Assembly: GCA_945897795.1 (NCBI GenBank)
Contig: CAMDFT010000004.1
Coordinates: forward strand, 18,538 to 82,537
Reading direction: 5' to 3'
Source: Limnohabitans sp. Rim8
GTDB taxonomy: Bacteria > Pseudomonadota > Gammaproteobacteria > Burkholderiales > Burkholderiaceae_C
DNA: 64,000 bases
Every line of letters begins with the position of its first letter. Positions within the stretch are counted from its first letter, which is position 1. The notes under the pieces are model-generated. The model made no database searches. It saw nothing but the letters and a program-made list of their open reading frames with translations, and was not told the origin of the DNA. The position numbers were made by a program, and so were the translations under genes. Below, piece by piece: positions 1-8,632 of this stretch.

Positions 1-453
1 GGCTTGTGCCTCTTGGCAACCGAGAATGACTTTGTCCGAAGCCAAACCCAAAATGGCGGCCATGGCACCGATGCCCACGGGCACAGCTTCTTGCATGGCT
101 GCGGCGCGCAGGCGCACCAAGGGCGCAGCTTGCGCCAGTGTCAGCACACCCGAAGCCACCAGAGCGCTGTACTCGCCCAATGAGTGACCGGCCACCACCG
201 ACGGCTTGGCACCACCTTCGGCCAACCAAGCGCGGTAAGCCGCCACCGCCGACACCAACATCACCGGTTGGGTGTTGGTGGTCATGGCCAAAGCTTCTTT
301 GGGGCCTTCGCGGATCAGCTGGGCCAAGTCTTCCCCCAAGGCGTCAGAAGCTTCTTTGAGGGTTTCGAGCACCACAGGGTGGTCGCCCCAGGCGTCCAAC
401 ATGCCCACCGATTGGGAACCCTGACCGGGAAAAACAAAAGCAAATGAAGTCAT
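1..453 (-). CDS. fabD: malonyl-CoA:ACP transacylase FabD (partial, runs off the left edge)
   Basis: Reverse strand reads MTSFAFVFPGQGSQSVGML...VVAGHSLGEYSALVASG; FPGQGSQ and GHSLGEY motifs; followed by fabH-type neighbours. Confidence 0.93.
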   Translation of the reverse strand, partial: MTSFAFVFPGQGSQSVGMLDAWGDHPVVLETLKEASDALGEDLAQLIREGPKEALAMTTNTQPVMLVSAVAAYRAWLAEGGAKPSVVAGHSLGEYSALVASGVLTLAQAAPLVRLRAAAMQEAVPVGIGAMAAILGLASDKVILGCQEAQA

Positions 454-544
454 GTGCAAATTTTGGGTATCTGTAAAGAATCCGAGAAAGTGAAATAGGG
501 CGTGCCGTGCATCACTGACCCGGGCCTGTCAAATCAACAGCGCA

Positions 545-1522
545 TCAATAACGCAAGAGGACTGAGCCCCAAGTGAAGCCCCCGCCCACGCCTTCAAGCA
601 TGAGGGTTTGGCCACGCTGGATGCGCCCGTCGCGCACGGCGGTATCGAGCGCCAGCGGGATGGATGCGGCCGAGGTGTTGCCGTGCTGGTCCACCGTCAC
701 CACCACCTTGTCAGCGCCCAGCTTGAGCTTTTTGGCGGTGCTCTGCATGATGCGGATGTTGGCTTGGTGCGGTATCAGCCAGTCGATGTCGGCTTCGGTC
801 AAGTTGGCCTTGGCCAAGCTGGCGCGAGCGGTTTCGTCCAGCACGCCCACCGCGAGTTTGAACACGGCCTGGCCGTCCATCTTGAGCACGGGATCGCCCA
901 AAATGCCGCCCCGGTTGACGTGCCCCGGTACGCACAAAATGTCTTTGTACTTGCCATCAGCGTGCAAATCGGTCGCCAAAATACCAGGCTGTTCAGACGC
1001 TTCAATCACGACCGCGCCGGCACCGTCACCGAACAACACACAAGTGGTTCTGTCTTTGAAGTCCAAGATGCGGCTGAAAATTTCTGCGCCAATGACCAAC
1101 GCCCGCTTCGCCGATCCGGTCTGGATCATGGCGTCAGCCACCGTCAGTGCATAAATGAAGCCACTGCATACGGCCTGGACGTCAAACGCGGGGCAACCTG
1201 CTGCGCCCAGTTTGTGCTGAACCATGGTCGCCACCGACGGGAACACCATGTCGGGGGTGGACGTGCCCACAATGATCAGGTCGATGTCGCTCGCTGACAA
1301 TCCGGCAGCGTCCAAAGCTTTGCGAGCGGCTTCTGTGGCCAGATCGCTGCAGCCTTGCTCGTCAGCTGCGAAATGCCGGGCACGGATACCCGTGCGCTCA
1401 ACAATCCAGTCGTCGGATGTTTCAACCCCTTGCAAGGCCAACTCGGCGGCCAGGTCGGCGTTGCTCAGGCGTTTTTCTGGCAGGTAGCTGCCGGTGCCAA
1501 TGATGCGTGAATAAATTCTCAT
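545..1522 (-). CDS. fabH: beta-ketoacyl-ACP synthase III
   Basis: 325 aa; [10 protein letters not shown] start, VCSGFIYAL active-site Cys, HQANIRIM and [12 protein letters not shown] motifs. Confidence 0.97.
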   Translation of the reverse strand: MRIYSRIIGTGSYLPEKRLSNADLAAELALQGVETSDDWIVERTGIRARHFAADEQGCSDLATEAARKALDAAGLSASDIDLIIVGTSTPDMVFPSVATMVQHKLGAAGCPAFDVQAVCSGFIYALTVADAMIQTGSAKRALVIGAEIFSRILDFKDRTTCVLFGDGAGAVVIEASEQPGILATDLHADGKYKDILCVPGHVNRGGILGDPVLKMDGQAVFKLAVGVLDETARASLAKANLTEADIDWLIPHQANIRIMQSTAKKLKLGADKVVVTVDQHGNTSAASIPLALDTAVRDGRIQRGQTLMLEGVGGGFTWGSVLLRY

Positions 1523-2583
1523 AGGGGTGTGACCGCTGGTTCTGTCCGCTCGGCCTGCGCGCCCATCAACAAAGGGCCTGCATGCGCGATGCGTTCACGA
1601 ACGCGGTCCAGCAATTGGTTTCGGCCTGCATCATAAGCCCGGTTCAGGGCCGTCTCGAAAGCGATCTCGTCTGCCGATCCGTGGCTTTTGAATACAAGTC
1701 CACGCAAACCCAGCAAGGCTGCGCCGTTGTATCGGCGGTGGTCGACACGATTTTTAAATGCAGATAGAACCGGATAAGCCAAAACTGCAACTATTTTGGT
1801 GAAAATGTTGCGAGAAAACTCATTTTTCAAAAAACCACCGATCATGGTCGCCAGACCTTCGCTCGCCTTCAGCGCCACATTGCCGACAAAGCCATCACAC
1901 ACCACAATGTCCACAGTGCCCTTGAAAATGTCGTTGCCTTCAACATTGCCATAAAAATTCAAATCCCCGGAGTTGCCTGCAGAACGCAGCAATTCGCCTG
2001 TTTTTTTGATAATTTCATTGCCTTTGATGGCTTCTTCGCCGATGTTGAGCAAGCCAACCGTAGGCTGATCCTTGTTTTGCAGAACCGACACCAGAGCTGA
2101 GCCCATGACCGCGAACTGAAGCAAATGCTCGGGTGTGCAGTCCACATTAGCGCCCAAATCGAGCATGGTGGTGCCGCCGCCCTTGAAGTTGGGCATCTGC
2201 CCCGCGATGGCTGGACGGTCAATGCCGTCCATGGTTTTGAGCACGTAACGGGCAATCGCCATCAAGGCGCCCGTGTTGCCCGCCGAAACAGCGGCGGCAG
2301 CCTTGCCATCGCGCACCTGCTCAATGGCCACACGCATGGAAGAGTCTTTTTTCTTGCGCAAAGCCACTTCGAGCGAGTCGTCCGACTCAACCACCTCGGT
2401 AGCGGCCACCACCTCGGCTCGGGGATCGGCAAAACCAACGAGTTCCTCTGCTCGGCCTACCAACAAGAGGCGGGCATCCGAGTGTGTTGACAGAAACCGT
2501 CGGCAAGCCGCCAGCGTGATGCGGGGGCCGTGGTCGCCGCCCATGCAATCGACAGCCAGAGTGATCGGGGTGGGCGAGGTCAT
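1519..2583 (-). CDS. plsX: phosphate acyltransferase PlsX
   Basis: [24 protein letters not shown]...; start placed at the internal ATG (2583) rather than the track start. Confidence 0.95.
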   Translation of the reverse strand: MTSPTPITLAVDCMGGDHGPRITLAACRRFLSTHSDARLLLVGRAEELVGFADPRAEVVAATEVVESDDSLEVALRKKKDSSMRVAIEQVRDGKAAAAVSAGNTGALMAIARYVLKTMDGIDRPAIAGQMPNFKGGGTTMLDLGANVDCTPEHLLQFAVMGSALVSVLQNKDQPTVGLLNIGEEAIKGNEIIKKTGELLRSAGNSGDLNFYGNVEGNDIFKGTVDIVVCDGFVGNVALKASEGLATMIGGFLKNEFSRNIFTKIVAVLAYPVLSAFKNRVDHRRYNGAALLGLRGLVFKSHGSADEIAFETALNRAYDAGRNQLLDRVRERIAHAGPLLMGAQAERTEPAVTPL

Positions 2584-2696
2584 GGAATCCTTGGGCTGAA
2601 AACCGGGCAATGCAAAGCAAAAGCCACAAAAACAAAAGCCCGAGGCTACTCAAAAAAGTAGCGCCGGGCCTCTTGAGGCTTGAGGGCTGACGCCGA

Positions 2697-2879
2697 TCAG
2701 GCTTCGGACTTGTTCTTCAGCACTTGGCGGCCACGGTAGAAACCGTTGGGGCTGATGTGGTGACGCAGGTGTGTTTCGCCTGTTGTGGGCTCAACCGCAA
2801 TGCCGGGCACATTCAGGGCATTGTGCGAACGGTGCATTCCGCGCTTGGAAGGCGATTTTTTGTTTTGCTGAACGGCCAT
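2697..2879 (-). CDS. rpmF: 50S ribosomal protein L32
   Basis: 60 aa [22 protein letters not shown]...; classic rpmF-plsX-fabH order. Confidence 0.96.
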   Translation of the reverse strand: MAVQQNKKSPSKRGMHRSHNALNVPGIAVEPTTGETHLRHHISPNGFYRGRQVLKNKSEA

Positions 2880-3019
2880 GATGGCTCCTTGGAAGCTTGT
2901 GGAGGCCGCGCCATTGAAAACGCAGCTTCTGGTTGATGGGAGTGTCACCCGGCAGAACTGGGCGAAGCCATTGAGTATAACCTAAGCTGGGCCTGATGGG
3001 ATACAGACTTTTGGCCTCT

Positions 3020-3568
3020 TTAAGTGGACTTGTCTGTTTTAAGACCCGCAAGAATCCCAAAGGGGTTGGGTCGCTGCGCTGCGACTTCGAATTCTGGGTC
3101 GGCCACAGACATCGGCATCGCTTCGGGGCACTCTTCGTGCAAAGGCACCAGGGGCAAGGACAAAATCAACTCATCTTCGATCAGTGCCAGTGCGTCAAAG
3201 TCGCGGCTGATGACCAGAATGTCTTCTTCAGCCTCATCGTCCAGCGCCATCGCTGTGGCTTCATCGGCGACAAAACGGAAACTCCGTTCGGCCTGCACCG
3301 TCTCCAGCACCGGCGTCAGGCAGCGCTGGCATTGCAGCGGCAAACTCACCGAAGCTTTCAAATCCAGCCAGATCTGGTCAGCGCCGCCAGATTGCGCGAC
3401 CGATCGACCTTGCAGTTGCCAAACCACAGGCCCAGCCAGCAGGTCACTGCCGAACAATTCCTGCGCCAATCGCGGCCAATCGGCCAGCACGCCCTGCCCA
3501 TTCAAGCCGAGCGTGTCACGGGCAAAAGTCACCACATCCAGGTGTTGGAGTTCTATTTTTTTTTCCAT
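3020..3568 (-). CDS. YceD/DUF177 family protein
   Basis: LPLQCQRCLTPVLETV motif and acidic DDEAEEDILV; immediately upstream of rpmF. Confidence 0.85.
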   Translation of the reverse strand: MEKKIELQHLDVVTFARDTLGLNGQGVLADWPRLAQELFGSDLLAGPVVWQLQGRSVAQSGGADQIWLDLKASVSLPLQCQRCLTPVLETVQAERSFRFVADEATAMALDDEAEEDILVISRDFDALALIEDELILSLPLVPLHEECPEAMPMSVADPEFEVAAQRPNPFGILAGLKTDKST

Positions 3569-3618
3569 GGCTGCAGTGTAAGAGAATCACCCATCTGAAT
3601 TTCACCAGGGCCAGCGCT

Positions 3619-4230
3619 TTGACCTCGAACTTGACCCCCTCTGCCCCCACTGTCCGTCCAGTGGTGCTGGGCTCGACCTCGCGTTACCGGCGCGAGCTGC
3701 TCGAGCGCCTGCGCATCCCTTTTACCGTGAGCGCGCCCGGTGTGGACGAAACACCCCAGCTGGGGGAAGCGCCACAGGCCTTGGCCCTGCGGCTGGCCCT
3801 GGCCAAAGCCAGGGCCGTGGCGGCTTTGCACCCCGAGGCGGTGGTGATTGGCTCGGACCAAGTGGCCGATTTGGCGGGCCAACCCTTGGGCAAGCCGGGC
3901 GAACACGCGCGTGCCGTGGCGCAGCTGCGCCAGATGCGCGGCCAGACGGTGATCTTTCAGACCGCGCTGGCCGTGGTTTGCCTGGCCAGCGGCTTTGAAA
4001 AAGTGGACTTGGCCGAGGTCCGCGTCGTGTTTCGCGACCTGAGCAACGAGGAGATCGAGGCGTATTTGCAAGCCGAACAGCCTTACGACTGCGCTGGCAG
4101 CGCCAAAAGCGAGGGCTTGGGCATCGCCCTGCTCGAATCCATCGACAACGACGACCCCACCGCCTTGATCGGACTGCCGCTGATCCGCACCGCCCGTTTG
4201 CTGCGCCAAGCCGGGGTGAAACTGCTGTGA
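3619..4230 (+). CDS. Maf-family nucleotide pyrophosphatase
   Basis: VVLGSTSRYRRELLERL, VIGSDQVADLAGQPLGKPG; TTG start, overlaps next ORF. Confidence 0.9.
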   Translation: MTSNLTPSAPTVRPVVLGSTSRYRRELLERLRIPFTVSAPGVDETPQLGEAPQALALRLALAKARAVAALHPEAVVIGSDQVADLAGQPLGKPGEHARAVAQLRQMRGQTVIFQTALAVVCLASGFEKVDLAEVRVVFRDLSNEEIEAYLQAEQPYDCAGSAKSEGLGIALLESIDNDDPTALIGLPLIRTARLLRQAGVKLL

Positions 4231-5000
4231 ACGCGCCCACGCCACTCAAAGGCCGTCTATTTTTGGTCCCCACGCCACTGGACTTTGGCTGTGCCGAACA
4301 AGCACCCATCACCGAGGTGTTGCCCGCCCTCACTTTGTCCACCGCCGCAGGCATCCAGCATTGGGTGTGCGAGAACGCCAAAAGTACCCGCGCGTTTCTG
4401 AAGCGCGTGGGCGAAATCTACCCCCTTATCGCCCCCCTGCCTGAACAAAGCATCACCGAATTGCCCCGCCATGTGCACAAAAAAGGTGACCACCAATCCG
4501 GCTTTGACGGCAAACCGCTGCTGACGGCCGCCCTGCAGGGCCACGATGTGGGTCTGGTGAGTGAAGCGGGCATGCCCGCTGTGGCCGACCCGGGCAGCTC
4601 GCTGGTGCGGGCCGCACACGATCTGGGCATAGGCGTGGTGCCGCTGGTGGGTCCGGTGTCTTTGTTGCTGGCCTTGGCTGCCAGCGGCCTCAATGGCCAG
4701 AACTTCGCCTTTGTAGGTTACTTACCGCAAGACGCCGCAGAGCGGGCGGCCCGGCTGAAACAGCTGGAGTCTCTGGCTCTCAAAACCGGTCAAACCCAAT
4801 TGTGGATCGAAACCCCTTACCGCAACGCAGCCATGCTCAGCGGCTTGCTGCAAAGCTTGAATGCCAACACCCGGTTGGCCATTGCCAGTGGCTTGACGCT
4901 GCCGACCGCCCATATTCAGAGCCAGACCGTCGCGCAATGGAAAAAGGGCCTCAAAGGCCCTGATGGTCACACGCCCGCGGTTTACGCCATCGGGCCTTGA
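4227..5000 (+). CDS. SAM-dependent methyltransferase, tetrapyrrole methylase/RsmI-like
   Basis: LVSEAGMPAVADPGSSLVRAAHDLGIGVVPLVGPVS and ASGLNGQNFAFVGYLP. Confidence 0.88.
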   Translation: MNAPTPLKGRLFLVPTPLDFGCAEQAPITEVLPALTLSTAAGIQHWVCENAKSTRAFLKRVGEIYPLIAPLPEQSITELPRHVHKKGDHQSGFDGKPLLTAALQGHDVGLVSEAGMPAVADPGSSLVRAAHDLGIGVVPLVGPVSLLLALAASGLNGQNFAFVGYLPQDAAERAARLKQLESLALKTGQTQLWIETPYRNAAMLSGLLQSLNANTRLAIASGLTLPTAHIQSQTVAQWKKGLKGPDGHTPAVYAIGP

Positions 5001-5021
5001 AGCCCAAAAGGGCCTAGCGGC

Positions 5022-6023
5022 TCAGCGCAAGCCCGTGCTGCTGCGCAAGGCACGGACCGAGCCCTCACCCACTGCCGCGCCAAAGCGCTTGACCAAGCGC
5101 TCGGCCACGTTTTCACGCTGCGTGTAATCAATCACATCTGGCGCTTTGACCACATCACGCGCAACGCCATCCAGACTGCCGAGACTGTCGGCCAAACCCA
5201 GATCCACTGCCTGTTGCCCACTCCAGAACAGACCACTGAACATTTCTGGCGTTTCTTTCAGGCGATCGCCACGGCCTTTTTTGACCGCCTCGATGAACTG
5301 TTTGTGAATTTGGTCCAGCATCGCCTGGGCGTGCTTGCGCTGGGGCTCGGTTTGTGGGCTGAACGGGTCGAGGAAACCTTTGTTGGCACCCGCCGTCATC
5401 AAACGACGCTCCACGCCTAATTTATTCATAAGCTCGGTGAACCCAAAGCCGTCCATCAGCACACCAATGCTGCCCACGATGCTGGCTTTGTCCACAAAAA
5501 TTTGATCTGCCGCCGCCGCAATGTAGTAAGCGGCTGAGGCACAGGACTCCTCGACCACAGCATAAATAGGCTTGTTGTGCAAAGCCCTCAATCGGACAAT
5601 TTCATCGTTGATCAGGCCCGCCTGCACCGGGCTTCCGCCGGGAGAATTGATGAGCAAAACCAGCGCCTGGGAGCCCGAATCTTCCAAAGCCAAGCGCATG
5701 GAGGACATGACGTTTTCGGCACTCGCTTCGGTTTCGGAACCAATTTCACCCACGATAGAGACCATGGCCGTGTGCGGCAAGCTCGGGTTGATGGTGGTCG
5801 ACCTGTAACTGAACAGCTGCCAAAAGATCACCGAGAAAAGCACCAACCAAGCCAAGCGCAAACCCACCTTCCAGCGGCGGGCGGTTTTCTGTTCATCCAA
5901 ATTGGCAAAGGCCAAGCGCTCCAAAGTCTGGCGCTCCCACCCCGCATCGCTGCCCGATGTGACTTTGGCTGTTTCTTGGGAGGCTAAGGCGGACGCGTGG
6001 TCCTGGGGGTCTTGCATGTTCAA
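5022..6023 (-). CDS. S49 family (SppA-like) signal peptide peptidase
   Basis: N-terminal TM segment, LINSPGGSPVQAG, SCASAAYYIAAAADQI, SIVGSIGVL. Confidence 0.92.
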   Translation of the reverse strand: MNMQDPQDHASALASQETAKVTSGSDAGWERQTLERLAFANLDEQKTARRWKVGLRLAWLVLFSVIFWQLFSYRSTTINPSLPHTAMVSIVGEIGSETEASAENVMSSMRLALEDSGSQALVLLINSPGGSPVQAGLINDEIVRLRALHNKPIYAVVEESCASAAYYIAAAADQIFVDKASIVGSIGVLMDGFGFTELMNKLGVERRLMTAGANKGFLDPFSPQTEPQRKHAQAMLDQIHKQFIEAVKKGRGDRLKETPEMFSGLFWSGQQAVDLGLADSLGSLDGVARDVVKAPDVIDYTQRENVAERLVKRFGAAVGEGSVRALRSSTGLR

Positions 6024-6403
6024 AATTCAAGCGGTTTTAAGTTGTAGGCAGTATGCCAGTGAACCACGCCGTCCAGCTCCGAAAGGTCTATTTTGACCAA
6101 CCCACCACGGCAGGGGCCGCCCGAACACGCGCCAGTATCCGGTTGGTACGTGGCGCCGTGCGTGGCACACATCAACCAACGCCCGGTATCGTCATAAAAC
6201 CGGTCAGGCTGGTAATCCATCTCCATGGCGACATGGGTGCAGCGGTTCAGGTAGGCGTGCACCTGGTCCTGGTAACGGATGGCAAAGGCACGGCAAGTCT
6301 GCCCAGCGAACACAATGTCAAAGGGCACGGCACGCCCGCCGTTGACCAAGTCGGCGCTGTTGCACAAAGGGACCATGGGCTCCATGAGCGCTCCTTGTTT
6401 CAA
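6020..6403 (-). CDS. Rieske [2Fe-2S] domain protein
   Basis: CTHVAMEMD...CATHGATYQPDTGACSGGPC Rieske ligand motifs. Confidence 0.9.
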   Translation of the reverse strand: MKQGALMEPMVPLCNSADLVNGGRAVPFDIVFAGQTCRAFAIRYQDQVHAYLNRCTHVAMEMDYQPDRFYDDTGRWLMCATHGATYQPDTGACSGGPCRGGLVKIDLSELDGVVHWHTAYNLKPLEF

Positions 6404-7074
6404 GCGTGTTGCAGCAACCAGTCGTGCAATTCGCGCACGCTGTGTGCCACATGACGCGGGTTGAGTACATGGAAGGCCTCAGGCTCGTGGGCCCCATAAC
6501 TCACGCCCACGCTGGCACACCCGGCATTCAGCGCCATTTGCAGGTCGTGTGTGGTGTCGCCAATCATCAAAGTGCGCTCGGGCTCAGCGCCAAATTCGCG
6601 CATCAACTCGTGCAGCATCAAGGGGTTGGGCTTGCCCGCCGTCTCGTCAGCCGTGCGCGAGCCATCGAACACGCCGCGCAACTCGACCGCCTGCAAGGAC
6701 TCGTTCAGGCCGTGGCGGCTTTTGCCGGTGGCCACCGTCAGCCAATGGTGTCGGGCTTTGAGTGCGTCCAGCAAATCCAGTACGCCTTCAAACAGACTGA
6801 TGTCGTGCTGGTGCTGCAGGTAATGGTGGCGGTAGCGCTCCCCCAAGGCCGGGTATTTGTCCTTGGGCACGTCGGGCGCGGCGTGGGCCAGCGCAGGCAG
6901 AAGCGACATACCGATCACATACGAAGCGGCTTCGCGGGTGGGCTCTTGCCCGCCCACGTCCACCACGGCGCGCTGAATGCATCGGGTGATCAGGGCGGTG
7001 GAGTCGAACAGCGTGCCATCCCAATCGAAAGCGATCAGGTCAAACTGGCGGGGTCTGGCGTTGGGCATGGTCAA
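6400..7074 (-). CDS. HAD-IA phosphatase (phosphoglycolate phosphatase-like)
   Basis: LIAFDWDGTLFDSTALI, VATGKSRHGL, MIGDTTHDLQMA; downstream of rluC; start may lie slightly inside. Confidence 0.9.
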   Translation of the reverse strand: MTMPNARPRQFDLIAFDWDGTLFDSTALITRCIQRAVVDVGGQEPTREAASYVIGMSLLPALAHAAPDVPKDKYPALGERYRHHYLQHQHDISLFEGVLDLLDALKARHHWLTVATGKSRHGLNESLQAVELRGVFDGSRTADETAGKPNPLMLHELMREFGAEPERTLMIGDTTHDLQMALNAGCASVGVSYGAHEPEAFHVLNPRHVAHSVRELHDWLLQHA

Positions 7075-8047
7075 TGTAGGCTTTCAATTCGGGAGGTAAA
7101 TCGGCTTGCAGGGCCACGCGCTCGTCCGTCACCGGGTGGTTGAACTGCAAGCGCCAGGCGTGCAAAAACATGCGTTTGAGACCCACACGGGCCCCGGGTT
7201 TAAGCAACTGGCGATTCCACTCGAAATCGCCGTATTTGTCATCCCCCGCAATCGGGTGCCCTTGCGTCGCCAGGTGCACCCGAATCTGGTGGGTGCGCCC
7301 GGTCTTGATGGTCACCTCCAGCAGCGTGGCACCCACCAGGCGTTGCGCCACCTTGACCAGGGTGATCGACCGCATGCCGTCCGGGTCTTCGGGTGTGGTC
7401 ACCCTCACGCGACGCTCACCGTCGGGCAAAAGAAACTTGTGCAAAGGCTGGTCGATCACCTTCAGTTTGGCGGGCCACTCCCCTTTGACCAGCGCCAAAT
7501 AGGTCTTGCCCGTCTCGCGCTCACGAAACTGGTCTTGCAGGTGCTTCAAGGCACTGCGCTTTTTGGCCACCAGCAAAATGCCACTGGTGTCACGGTCCAG
7601 TCGGTGCACCAGTTCCAGCAACTTGGCCTCTGGGCGCGCCTGGCGCAATTGCTCGATCACCCCAAAGCTCACGCCCGATCCACCATGCACCGCCACCCCG
7701 GCTGGTTTGTCGATGGCCATCAGGCTGTCGTCTTCAAAAAGGTAGGGGAATTCGCGCCCGGGTGCTGGCCGCTCGGCTTTTTCGGCGACTTTTTCAGAAA
7801 TCCGCACAGGCGGCAAACGCACCTCGTCGCCGTTTTCGACCCGGGTTTCAGCCGAAGCACGGCCCTTGTTGATGCGCACCTCGCCGCTTCGGATGATGCG
7901 GTAGACGTGGGTTTTGGGCACGCCTTTCAAGTGACGCATCAAAAAGTTGTCCAATCGCTGACCGGCCGACTCTTCGTCCACCAACAACCATTTGACGGCG
8001 GGCGTCGCAGCAGCGGACTTGACCCCTATAATGTGATTCACTGGCAA
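7040..8047 (-). CDS. rluC: 23S rRNA pseudouridine synthase RluC-type
   Basis: S4-like N-terminus, LVHRLDRDTSGILLVAKKRSAL, TGRTHQIRVHL. Confidence 0.93.
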   Translation of the reverse strand: MPVNHIIGVKSAAATPAVKWLLVDEESAGQRLDNFLMRHLKGVPKTHVYRIIRSGEVRINKGRASAETRVENGDEVRLPPVRISEKVAEKAERPAPGREFPYLFEDDSLMAIDKPAGVAVHGGSGVSFGVIEQLRQARPEAKLLELVHRLDRDTSGILLVAKKRSALKHLQDQFRERETGKTYLALVKGEWPAKLKVIDQPLHKFLLPDGERRVRVTTPEDPDGMRSITLVKVAQRLVGATLLEVTIKTGRTHQIRVHLATQGHPIAGDDKYGDFEWNRQLLKPGARVGLKRMFLHAWRLQFNHPVTDERVALQADLPPELKAYIDHAQRQTPPV

Positions 8048-8632
8048 TTGGCTGTAAGTGGTTGATTCAAATGGAAATGAATTCCTGCAAAGCTGGAGTT
8101 TAGTTCACCCCCACCGCACCAAACCAGATGGTCGATGCCACCCCCGGCACGATTTGCAGACTGAAGGCCAACGCCAACAGTGGCAAAACGCCCCGGAGGT
8201 TGAGCCGACGCCCAGAAACCCAGATACGGAATACCCCAAGTTCAGCAGCCCAGTGGGCTGCTGGGCGGATCAAAGCGAGATGGTTGTGTTGTTCGGAACT
8301 TTGCTGATGTACTTGGAACGGCTCACGAAGCCACGCCCCATCGTCATGCTGGGTGCCCGGCAGTTTGTCTTGGACACCGGGGGAAGCCCCCGGCAGTGGA
8401 CGAATCTCTGCACGCCTTTTGCCTCGCCCCATCCACGCGCCACGATCCCCATTCCTGCGCTCACGCGCAGCTGAATGGCGATCAACCTCGGCAATTCCCT
8501 TCGTTTCAGGCGTCAGTTCAGGCAACGTGGGCTTTGCGGTTCTCCAGAATCCGAAGCCGGTTGTGTAAACAGGTTTTCGCGTGCAGACATTTTTCTGCAC
8601 CGAAGCCAAGCTGACAAGAGAAGGAACGCATC

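Noticed and set aside
4940-5021. GGGCC-rich inverted repeats between the methyltransferase and sppA-like genes as a terminator
   Set aside because: Several imperfect GGGCCT/AGGCCC pairings but no T-tract; too ambiguous to call.
8100-8609. 169-aa minus-strand ORF and 138-aa plus-strand ORF upstream of rne
   Set aside because: No recognisable protein features; the region contains strong hairpins and better fits a 5' leader.
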